Part shown: positions 1 through 10,203 of the stretch, in pieces | Position numbering within the stretch: position 1 is the stretch's first letter | Layout: every line of letters starts with the position of its first letter | Assembly: GCF_002127325.2 (NCBI RefSeq) | Contig: NC_035445.2 | Location: 87,383,912-87,447,911, forward strand | Direction: 5' to 3' | DNA from: Helianthus annuus | Taxonomy: Eukaryota > Streptophyta > Magnoliopsida > Asterales > Asteraceae | DNA: 64,000 nt | Notes under the pieces: generated by a model | What the model was told of the DNA's origin: nothing | Database searches by the model: none | The model's input: only the letters and a program-made list of their open reading frames with translations | Translations under genes and position numbers: made by a program

Positions 1-2044
1 GGATCCTTCGACATCTTTCGGCCCATAGGATCCTTCGATATCTTTCGGCCCAGTCTTTCAAATGGGCCTTGGCCCACTGCCGATTTAGTATAAGCTTGAT
101 TTGAGACTTTACGTAATAACACTTGATCGGCAAACCCTAGAGCCTTTTTGTTCTAACTTTGTGTGCGACGGCAGACCCCCACATCCGAAGCCAAATCCCT
201 TTTGTTGACCATTCTTAATTTCGGTTAGTGATTTACGTGTTTTGTTCTTGATTTCGACATACTTGGTTAATCTATTATGTAACTGCATGCGAAATACATG
301 TTGATCTGGATTGATAGGATCGAATGCATAGTATTGAATGAGTTGAATGATATTAATTTGATCAGGATTCGAAAACAGATTAACATGTCAATAGTGTTCG
401 ATTATGTGATACGTTATGCTAATCGACTGGATGATATACGTATATATGTTAGATAGTTGAACCAAATGATGATTATGTTTACATGACACATAGATGATGA
501 TTCGGATTGGTTGATGATTGATTCTGTAACCGTTAAATGATTTCTGGGAATGATAGTAACTGTCGTAGATGATCTTGTGCCTTCTGTGTAACGTAACTGA
601 TGAAATGTGCTTGTTAATCGATAACATGATAAGATGGATTAGGGTTTTGTGGTAACTGTCTATGAATGAAAACTGTTGTGACCGAAAGATACTTGCTACT
701 CGAAACATAGCTGTTGTGACCGAAAGATACTTGTTAGTCGAAACATAGTTGTTGTGACCGAAAGATGCTTGTCCTTTGAACCATAGTAGTGTTGACCGAA
801 GGATAGCATTGACCGAAACATAATTAGGTTGACCGAAAGATGACAGTTGGTCGAAAGATGACATTAGGTTCGAAACATAACATTTGGTCCGAAAGATAAC
901 TGTGATAACTGTTGACCGAAAGATAAGGGTGGATCGAAAGATATATGGTTATAAACATACTTTGAATGATGGAATGTATGCTTGATTTATTTGGCATGCC
1001 ATGCTTGGTGATGAATGTCAACATTTGTATTCGTGTACACTAGTTGATGATTAAATGTGAAATGATACGTGTTGTGCCGATATGCAAACTGACTGTTATG
1101 TGATACATGATTGATGCATGATGTTGGCTATCAAGCACTATGTGACATTAGATTGCATGCGTATCATTGCGAACATGAACTGATTTGTTATACGTGCATA
1201 CAATAGGACGTGATTAATTACTTGTGAGTGCATAACCTAGCATACCGAGCAAACCAAGGTGAGTTCACACTCCTACTAAGGCATGGGATTCCCGGGTCGT
1301 GGGAATGGGTTAAAGGTTTCAATTGACTTATAACGTACAAACGCTTTTCCTAGACTATCACCTATCATGGTCCTCGGATGTCAGGACGGTTCCGTAGGTT
1401 GGGATAACACCTACGTGGTTCCGTAGGTTGGATAACACCTACGTGGTCATATGCCATTACTGCCTCGGATGTCAGGCACGCACGTAAAACCTACGTGTAC
1501 GCATTACTTACTTCTATCCTCGGTACAAAGGATACGTACGTGAAACCCACGTACACCCTATACGCGCTACTGTTCTCGGACGAAGAACAGGGATAATACG
1601 AATAGTCTAGTGGTCACATAACATGGGAAGCCCCCACCTGTATAACTTACTATTGGCCCTGTAGAGCCACCCGTTACTTACTATTACGCATTTACTTACT
1701 GTGAACTCGCTCAACTAGTTTGTTGATCATTCTGTTACATGCCTTGCAGATCGTTAGGTACTTGGAGCTTGCACTGGAGAAGCGGGTCGTTGTGGGCAAG
1801 GATCGTGGTTTCTACGTTGAACTATTATGACATTTAAAACTATTAACTATTGTTGATTTATTTACTATGCTTCCGCTACACTTTGAAACTATGGTTATGT
1901 TTTGAACACCTATCGTATTGAATGGATGGTTTACATTTATTTTACTTAATATTAATTACATGTTCAATATGATTGGTGGCTTGATCCTGGTCAGTCACGC
2001 TCCCAAGCGGTGATACTCCGCGTGTGGATTTTGGGGGTGTGACA
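1..2044 (+). repeat. 5' LTR of the Tekay-type element (left end cut by the window)
   Basis: Matches 7438-9481 base for base apart from five substitutions, near 417, 464, 485, 711 and 1221. It ends in TGACA directly before the primer site. GGCCCA/TGGGCC motifs at 20-25, 47-52, 63-68 and 71-76 precede a TATA-like TAGTATAAG near 87. Positions 670-950 hold a degenerate series of CGAAAGAT/CGAAACAT motifs, and 1370-1560 holds imperfect repeats around CCTACGTGG. Minus-strand open frames here recur in both LTRs and are not genes. Confidence 0.95.
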
Positions 2045-2047
2045 GAT

Positions 2048-2060
2048 TGGTATCAGAGCC
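2048..2060 (+). other. Primer binding site (initiator tRNA-Met type)
   Basis: TGGTATCAGAGCC lies three bases after the LTR end. This is the usual plant LTR-element site complementary to the 3' end of initiator tRNA-Met, where minus-strand DNA synthesis starts. Confidence 0.95.
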
Positions 2061-2063
2061 ATT

Positions 2064-2130
2064 GGTTATAGAGAACTTGGTTTTAATATGGAAAAAAAAA
2101 AAACGTTTTTATTAAAACCAGACTATAACC
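2064..2130 (+). other. Leader stem-loop just after the primer site
   Basis: GGTTATAG (2064-2071) pairs with CTATAACC (2123-2130), and TGGTTTTAAT (2078-2087) pairs with ATTAAAACCA (2111-2120). A small asymmetric internal loop separates the two helices, and an A-rich/U-rich apical part can pair further. Its position suggests a packaging, dimerisation or primer-site-presenting structure in the genomic RNA. That role is inference; the pairing is visible. Confidence 0.7.
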
Positions 2131-2374
2131 AGAACAGTGCTCTCAACGATCCACAACGACGCTTCGCTCCACGTGCAAGACTCAACTTCCTAGGTACTAA
2201 GGTTTATGTTTATTGCCTACATGCTAGAATTTGCATAGAACTTTGCTCGTAGTATGCTTACATTACCTTGCTCACAACTTGTCATTGCATGAGAATACTT
2301 ATGTGCTTACACTCTTCTGTCATCGCACTATTCGCGAACCTTTCTCACTTATGTTGCCTTTGATGTGAAGATCA

Positions 2375-5300
2375 ATGGCCGCACGAATTAACATGACTCA
2401 AGCCCAGCTAGAGGCTCTCGTTGCTGCGGCAGTTGCAGCCGCCCAAGCAGGTAGTATACCCTGCAGTATAGACACTAGGCTCTTTAGATCCTACATTAAT
2501 TCTCGTACTTAACTTTGCCCTATTCGTACACAATAGGTCAACCCGCTCAGCAACAACCTGGGTGCACCTTCAAGAATTTCATGGATTGTCGTCCTAGCTC
2601 GTTCAGTGGCACGGAGGGAGCAGTTGGACTCCTCCACTGGTTTGAAAAGCTCGAGTCGGTTTTCGAAATGTGTGAATGCCCTGAGGCTCGCAGGGTGAAG
2701 TTCGCCACTGGCACACTTGAAGGGATTGCGCTCACTTGGTGGAACGCACAAGTGCAGATCTTAGGGTTGGCAGCTGCTAACGCCACACCCTGGAATGATT
2801 TCAAAGAACTGATCAAGAGGGAATACTGCACTAGAGAAGACATTCACAAGTTGGAGGACGAGTTGTATAACTTGAAAATGGTTGGGTCGGAAATCGAAGC
2901 TTACACCAAGAGATCAAATGAGTTGGCTGTGTTATGTCCAACTATGGTGGACCCTCCATACAAGCGTATTGAGTTGTATCTCAAAGGTTTGGCACCAGAA
3001 ATACAGAGCCACGTTACCTCGGCTAACCTCAACAACATCCAGGAAATCCAGCGTCTCGCTCATCGCATCACCGATCAGGCGGTAGACCAGAACAGACTGC
3101 CAAAGCGTATCAGTGCTACTGCTACCGCTACTGCTTCCACTACACTTGCTACTCCCAGTGAAAGTAAGAGAAAATGGGATGGGGATTCTAGCAAGGGGTC
3201 AGCTTCAGTACAGTCACAAGCTCAGCAACGAAAGACAGACAGTTACCAGAGTCCCAGTCAGCACTCCTCAGGCAGCCACAGACAGGGAGGGTATCGAGGA
3301 AACCTTCCAAAGTGTAACACCTGCAACAAACATCACAGTGGCCAGTGTAATAAGGTTCGTTGTCAAAGATGCCTCAAGATGGGTCATGAGGCCAAAGATT
3401 GTAGAAGCGCTCGACCTGCGAACCAGAACCAGCAGCAGCTACCAGCACAGCAGAATCAGCAACAGGGCAACAAGGGGTGCTATAATTGTGGTGCTGAAGG
3501 TCACATCAAGAGACACTGCCCTCAGCTAAACAGGAACCAGAACAACAACAACAATCAGGGCAACGGGAACAATAACAACAATAACGGGGGAAACAACAAC
3601 AACAATGGCAACGAAGCTCGGGGTCGTGCTTTTGTGCTAGGTCGGGGTGACGCAGTGAATGATCCCAATGTGGTTATGGGTAAGTTTCTTCTCGACGATA
3701 TTTATGTTACTGTCTTATTTGATTCGGGTGCTGATACAAGCTATATGTCATTGAAAATGAGTAAATTATTAAAACGTACACCAACACCCCTAGACACCAA
3801 ACACGTCGTAGAACTAGCCAATGGTAAAAGTGTAGAAGCCGCACAGGTAGTCAAGGGTTGTAGTATTGTTCTAGCGGGTCAGACTTTCTCGATTGATCTC
3901 ATACCCATAGTTTTGGGTAGTTTCGACGTCGTCATCGGTATGGATTGGTTATCCCAACATCACGCGGAGATCTTATGCAAAGAAAAAGTTATTCGTATTC
4001 CTCGCTCCAGTCAAGAACCTCTCGAAGTACAAGGTGACAAGAGTGGTGCTGTGGTTGGCATCATCTCTTTCTTAAAGGCGCAGAAATGTTTACGAAAGGG
4101 ACATACTGCCATTCTGGCACTTGTCACTGACGCATCAGCAAAGGAAAAGAAGCTGGAGGATATACCAGTTGTGCGTGATTTTCCTCAAGTGTTTCCTGAA
4201 GATTTACCTGGTTTACCTCCTCATCGCCAAGTCGAGTTTCAGATTGAGTTAGCTCCTGGAGCAGCACCAATAGCCCGCGCACCGTATCGTTTAGCTCCAA
4301 CCGAACTGGAAGAACTGTCGAAGCAGCTACAAGAGCTCTTGGAAAAGGGCTTTATTCGTCCAAGCTCTTCGCCTTGGGGAGCTCCAGTGTTATTTGTGAA
4401 GAAGAAAGACGGTACGTTCAGAATGTGCATCGACTACCGCGAACTCAATAAGGTGACGGTGAAGAACCGTTATCCTCTTCCGCGCATAGATGACCTATTC
4501 GACCAGTTGCAAGGGTCGTGTTACTATTCCAAGATTGATTTAAGGTCAGGGTATCATCAGCTGAGAGTCCGGGATGAGGACGTCTCCAAAACCGCTTTCA
4601 GAACTCGCTACGGTCATTACGAGTTTCTTGTCATGCCATTCGGGCTTACGAACGCGCCTGCAGTCTTCATGGATCTTATGAACAGGGTGTGCAAACCTTA
4701 TCTTGATAAGTTTGTTATCGTTTTCATCGACGACATTTTGATTTACTCCAAGAGTCAGGAGGAGCACGAGCAGCACTTACGTCTTATCTTGGAACTTCTT
4801 CGAAAAGAGCAATTGTACGCAAAGTTTTCAAAATGCGACTTCTGGCTTCGTGAAGTCCACTTCTTAGGCCATGTGGTAAACAAGGATGGGATTCATGTCG
4901 ATCCATCCAAGGTTGATTCGATCAGAAACTGGCCAGCACCACGTACACCGACAGAAATACGCCAATTCTTGGGTTTGGCGGGTTACTACAGGCGATTTAT
5001 TAAAGACTTCTCAAAGATCGCGCAACCACTTACTATGCTAACACAGAAGGGTGTCACCTACCGTTGGGGCAACACGCAGGAAACTGCTTTTCAGTATCTA
5101 AAGGATAGACTCTGCAGCGCACCTATTCTTTCATTGCCAGAGGGCACAGATGACTTCGTAGTATATTGTGATGCATCCATCCAGGGTCTTGGATGTGTGT
5201 TGATGCAACGTGATAAAGTGATAGCCTACGCTTCTCGGCAACTCAAGGTTCATGAACGGAACTACACGACGCACGATTTGGAGCTGGGAGCTGTTGTTTT

Positions 5301-7080
5301 CGCGCTTAAGATATGGCGACACTACCTGTACGGTACCAGGTGCACGATTTACACCGATCACAGGAGTCTCGAGCATATCCTTAAGCAGAAGGATTTGAAC
5401 ATGCGGCAACGACGATGGGTCGAATTACTTAACGATTATGAATGTGCCATCAAGTATCATCCAGGCAAAGCCAATGTTGTGGCTGACGCCCTTAGTCGAA
5501 AGGACACCTTACCGAAGCGCGTGCGAGCGCTACAGCTTACGATTCAGTCTAGCCTTCCTGCACAGATACGAGCTGCTCAGTTAGAAGCACTGAAACCCGA
5601 AAACGTCAAAGCTGAAGCCTTACGCGGCTCAAGGCAACGCATGGAGCAAAAGGAAGACGGCGCCTACTATGTAACGGGGCGTATTTGGGTCCCACTTTAT
5701 GGCGGTTTACGCGAACTTGTAATGGATGAAGCTCACAAGTCTCGCTACTCGGTACATCCAGGGTCAGATAAAATGTACCACGACATCAGTACTACTTATT
5801 GGTGGCCTAGTATGAAGGCCCACATCGCCACCTATGTTGGCAAATGCTTAACCTGTGCGAGAGTCAAGGTTGAATATCAGAAACCAGCTGGTCTACTTCA
5901 GCAGCCTAAGATACCGCAATGGAAATGGGAAGAAATTTCCATGGATTTTGTTACAGGTCTACCTAGATCTCAGCGTGGGAACGATACAATATGGGTCATA
6001 GTTGATCGACTCACCAAGTCTGCACACTTCCTGCCGATCAAGGAAACGGACAAGTTCTCCACTCTCGCAGACGTCTATCTTAAAGAAGTTGTTTCGAGGC
6101 ACGGAGTGCCCACCTCTATTATTTCGGATCGCGATGCACGATTCACGTCAGAGCTATGGCAAGCAATGCATAAATCTTTCGGCTCACGATTAGACATGAG
6201 CACAGCATATCATCCTCAGACGGATGGGCAGTCTGAACGAACGATCCAAACTCTTGAAGACATGCTTCGGGCATGCGTTATAGACTTCGGCAACGGCTGG
6301 GAAAAACACCTCCCTTTGGTGGAGTTCTCGTACAATAACAGTTACCATACCAGCATTCAAGCCGCTCCATTCGAGGCATTGTACGGACGTAAATGCCGGT
6401 CACCTCTCTGTTGGGCAGAGGTGGGGGATAGCCAGATTACGGGTCCAGAGATTGTAGTGGACGCCACAGAAAAGATTGCGCAGATACGACAACGCATGGC
6501 GGCAGCACGCGACCGTCAGAAAGCCTACGCGGACAAGCGTAGAAAACCTTTGGAATTTGAGGTCGGAGACCGGGTTTTATTGAAAGTTTCACCCTGGAAG
6601 GGTGTGGTACGTTTTGGTAAACGGGGTAAACTGAATCCGCGGTACGTCGGACCATTCGAAATCTTAGAAAAGATTGGCAAGGTAGCCTACAAGTTGAACC
6701 TACCAGCTGAACTCGGAGCAGTTCACAATGTATTTCACGTGTCGAATCTGAAGAAATGCCTATCAGATGAAACCCTTATAGTTCCTTTTAAGGAACTCAA
6801 TATCGACGAGCGGTTGCAGTTCGTCGAGGAACCAGTTGAAATCACGGACCGGGATGTTAAGGTCCTCAAACACAAGAGAATCCCTCTTGTTCGAGTTCGT
6901 TGGAACTCCCAGCGTGGCCCAGAGTATACCTGGGAACGCGAAGACCAGATGAAAGAGAAGTACCCCCAGCTATTCGAAACCAATGCATCCACTTCTGAGG
7001 CTGAAGCTACTACTACTGAATTTCGGGACGAAATTCCAAATCAACGGGGGGATGATGTGACACCCCAGGAAAACCAGTGA
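2375..7080 (+). CDS. Gag-Pol polyprotein, probably spliced (join 2375-2450, 2537-7080)
   Basis: Encodes every protein needed for retrotransposition. The uninterrupted frame begins at the ATG at 2515 (1521 aa). The better start is 2375: 25 codons reach a GT at 2451, and joining to 2537 continues in frame, giving about 1539 aa. Numbering from the 2515 ATG: gag capsid-like region about 20-190; zinc knuckle CX2CX4HX4C at 283-296 and a second at 322-335; Asn/Gln-rich linker; protease with DSGA at 403-406; reverse transcriptase with FIDD at 737-740; RNase H with first Asp at 886; integrase with D1144, D1205 and E1241 (DD35E) after an HHCC-type zinc region; chromodomain about 1434-1488. No frameshift or stop interrupts it. 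The last ~20 residues are encoded by a copy of the PPT/LTR-start sequence. Confidence 0.93.
2451..2536 (+). other. Probable 86-nt intron in gag
   Basis: GT at 2451 and AG at 2535-2536 bound 86 nt with a branch-like CTTAAC near 2508 and a pyrimidine-leaning stretch before the acceptor. The segment contains an in-frame TAA, so upstream codons join gag only if it is removed. After removal the reading runs smoothly from an Ala-rich leader (AAAVAAAQA) into QPAQQQ. Unspliced RNA could still give Gag-Pol from the ATG at 2515, which lies inside the intron. Confidence 0.7.
7021..7054 (+). repeat. Decoy copy of the PPT and LTR start inside the end of pol
   Basis: TTTCGGGACGAAATTCC followed by a G-run and TGTGACACCCC mirrors the true 3' boundary at 7123-7165 (TTTCGGGACGAAATTTC, TTGGGGATAA, TGTGACAACTC). 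The upstream copy is translated as the polyprotein tail. It looks like a second, diverged polypurine tract plus LTR start. Confidence 0.75.
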
Positions 7081-7144
7081 ACGATGTAACTTACCCAGCT
7101 TCCTCAGTAAGTGCGTACCAAATTTCGGGACGAAATTTCTTTTA

Positions 7145-7156
7145 AGTTGGGGATAA
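7145..7156 (+). other. Polypurine tract
   Basis: AGTTGGGGATAA lies immediately before the TGTGACA start of the 3' LTR, the expected place for plus-strand priming. It is short and interrupted by TT, as is common in this clade. Confidence 0.75.
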
Positions 7157-9481
7157 TGTGACAACTCGAGTTTCTGACTTTCACTTTCGCATTAAATGCG
7201 CGTTGACTTTGACTGTTTAGTTGTTTGGATTGTGGACTTGAAATTGTACGCGTTGTGTTTTAATGAAACGTATTGTCGTTTTGCCTATATGTGATTACTT
7301 GCTGTGGTAGAAAATAATATTAGAATTATTATTAAAACACTTAGTCTAGATCACGAAACATGACATACAGATCGAAGGATCACGAAAGATAACCTTAGGT
7401 TGGAAGGATCACGAAACATACCCTTCGAGCAAAGATAGGATCCTTCGACATCTTTCGGCCCATAGGATCCTTCGATATCTTTCGGCCCAGTCTTTCAAAT
7501 GGGCCTTGGCCCACTGCCGATTTAGTATAAGCTTGATTTGAGACTTTACGTAATAACACTTGATCGGCAAACCCTAGAGCCTTTTTGTTCTAACTTTGTG
7601 TGCGACGGCAGACCCCCACATCCGAAGCCAAATCCCTTTTGTTGACCATTCTTAATTTCGGTTAGTGATTTACGTGTTTTGTTCTTGATTTCGACATACT
7701 TGGTTAATCTATTATGTAACTGCATGCGAAATACATGTTGATCTGGATTGATAGGATCGAATGCATAGTATTGAATGAGTTGAATGATATTAATTTGATC
7801 AGGATTCGAAAACAGATTAACATGTCAATAGTGTTCGATTATGTGATACGTTAGGCTAATCGACTGGATGATATACGTATATATGTTAGATAGTTGAACC
7901 GAATGATGATTATGTTTACATTACACATAGATGATGATTCGGATTGGTTGATGATTGATTCTGTAACCGTTAAATGATTTCTGGGAATGATAGTAACTGT
8001 CGTAGATGATCTTGTGCCTTCTGTGTAACGTAACTGATGAAATGTGCTTGTTAATCGATAACATGATAAGATGGATTAGGGTTTTGTGGTAACTGTCTAT
8101 GAATGAAAACTGTTGTGACCGAAAGATACTTGCTACTCGAAACATAGTTGTTGTGACCGAAAGATACTTGTTAGTCGAAACATAGTTGTTGTGACCGAAA
8201 GATGCTTGTCCTTTGAACCATAGTAGTGTTGACCGAAGGATAGCATTGACCGAAACATAATTAGGTTGACCGAAAGATGACAGTTGGTCGAAAGATGACA
8301 TTAGGTTCGAAACATAACATTTGGTCCGAAAGATAACTGTGATAACTGTTGACCGAAAGATAAGGGTGGATCGAAAGATATATGGTTATAAACATACTTT
8401 GAATGATGGAATGTATGCTTGATTTATTTGGCATGCCATGCTTGGTGATGAATGTCAACATTTGTATTCGTGTACACTAGTTGATGATTAAATGTGAAAT
8501 GATACGTGTTGTGCCGATATGCAAACTGACTGTTATGTGATACATGATTGATGCATGATGTTGGCTATCAAGCACTATGTGACATTAGATTGCATGCGTA
8601 TCATTGCGAACATGAACTGATTTGTTATACGTGCATACAATAGGACGTGATTAATTACATGTGAGTGCATAACCTAGCATACCGAGCAAACCAAGGTGAG
8701 TTCACACTCCTACTAAGGCATGGGATTCCCGGGTCGTGGGAATGGGTTAAAGGTTTCAATTGACTTATAACGTACAAACGCTTTTCCTAGACTATCACCT
8801 ATCATGGTCCTCGGATGTCAGGACGGTTCCGTAGGTTGGGATAACACCTACGTGGTTCCGTAGGTTGGATAACACCTACGTGGTCATATGCCATTACTGC
8901 CTCGGATGTCAGGCACGCACGTAAAACCTACGTGTACGCATTACTTACTTCTATCCTCGGTACAAAGGATACGTACGTGAAACCCACGTACACCCTATAC
9001 GCGCTACTGTTCTCGGACGAAGAACAGGGATAATACGAATAGTCTAGTGGTCACATAACATGGGAAGCCCCCACCTGTATAACTTACTATTGGCCCTGTA
9101 GAGCCACCCGTTACTTACTATTACGCATTTACTTACTGTGAACTCGCTCAACTAGTTTGTTGATCATTCTGTTACATGCCTTGCAGATCGTTAGGTACTT
9201 GGAGCTTGCACTGGAGAAGCGGGTCGTTGTGGGCAAGGATCGTGGTTTCTACGTTGAACTATTATGACATTTAAAACTATTAACTATTGTTGATTTATTT
9301 ACTATGCTTCCGCTACACTTTGAAACTATGGTTATGTTTTGAACACCTATCGTATTGAATGGATGGTTTACATTTATTTTACTTAATATTAATTACATGT
9401 TCAATATGATTGGTGGCTTGATCCTGGTCAGTCACGCTCCCAAGCGGTGATACTCCGCGTGTGGATTTTGGGGGTGTGACA
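7157..9481 (+). repeat. 3' LTR of the Tekay-type element (complete, 2325 bp)
   Basis: Starts TGTGACAACTC and ends GGTGTGACA, so it has the TG...CA ends of LTRs. It gives the full LTR length and shows that 281 bp of the 5' LTR are missing from the window. The first ~280 bp contain further GATCACGAAA-type motifs continuing the internal CGAAAGAT series. Confidence 0.95.
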
Positions 9482-10083
9482 GGTAATTTACAACATAATT
9501 AATAAACCTCATAATAATTTAATGCCAAAAATGCCCCTGATTATAACCTGGTTTTTAGACTAAGTTAGACAATGTGTTCAAAATGGCAAGAAAAAGGAAA
9601 AGTTAGAGATCCAGAGGAGAAAAAAAAAAACTATTTGAACTAAAATGGCAATTTGGACAAAAACTCGGAGACTAAAATGGCAATTTACTCAAAGTTTATT
9701 ATTCCATTAATATAGTAATCCACATATTTGGATTAAAAAAACAATTACAAATGCTCATTCAGAAAATTTTGCTATGACCCGTTTGCAAACAACCATTCCT
9801 TACGAAGACAAAACCTGCTTAATAACCAAAGTTTTTATAAAACAAACATAACCAACTATTACATTGACATAGTAGCGCTTAGCTAAAACAAACATTGAAG
9901 TTAAACTCCAGAATGTAAATAACTAGGTCAATTTGACCCGATAAGAAACCCATATACTTAGTGAACAAATCATCACTAAATCTTTCCATAGTTGACCCGC
10001 TTCCAAGACTTGATCACTGTCACCTTTCTACCACCCGAATCTGCCATATAACATTATCATATCATTAGCGTCGACCGAGAAAT

Positions 10084-10129
<46 letters not shown>
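9482..10129. other. Gene-less spacer ending in a (TA)n tract
   Basis: AT-rich sequence with no open frame of note. A near-duplicate phrase around ACTAAAATGGCAATTT occurs at about 9640 and 9671. A (TA)n microsatellite at about 10083-10129 leads into the inverted-repeat element. Confidence 0.6.
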
Positions 10130-10136
<7 letters not shown>

Positions 10137-10203
10137 GTTCATGCGAGAATCACCCTTATTGCGAGAACCGCGAGAACCAATGTGAACATGGGGCAATTTT
10201 GTA

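Larger units (their letters stand above)
1..9481 (+). mobile_element. Ty3/gypsy Tekay/Del-type chromovirus retrotransposon
   Basis: A near-complete LTR retrotransposon. The window opens inside the 5' LTR; then come a tRNA-Met-type primer site, a leader stem-loop, one gag-pol frame in the order gag, protease, RT, RNase H, integrase, chromodomain, a polypurine tract and a full 3' LTR. A C-terminal chromodomain after integrase is diagnostic of chromoviruses, and its sequence resembles the Tekay/Del clade. The two LTRs align at a constant offset of 7437 with five substitutions seen by eye over 2044 bp, so the insertion is recent. The intact frame suggests recent or current autonomy. The left target duplication lies outside the window; the right one would be the bases just after 9481. 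Confidence 0.95.

Noticed and set aside
388..1024. Minus-strand open frames in the Tekay LTR, repeated at 7921-8461
   Set aside because: They lie in both LTRs, arise from the CGAAAGAT repeat series and match no protein family I know.
2515..2536. ATG at 2515 as the true start of Gag-Pol
   Set aside because: It is the first ATG of the long frame but lies within the probable intron; the upstream ATG at 2375 with splicing gives a better N-terminus. It is kept as a possible alternative start for unspliced RNA.
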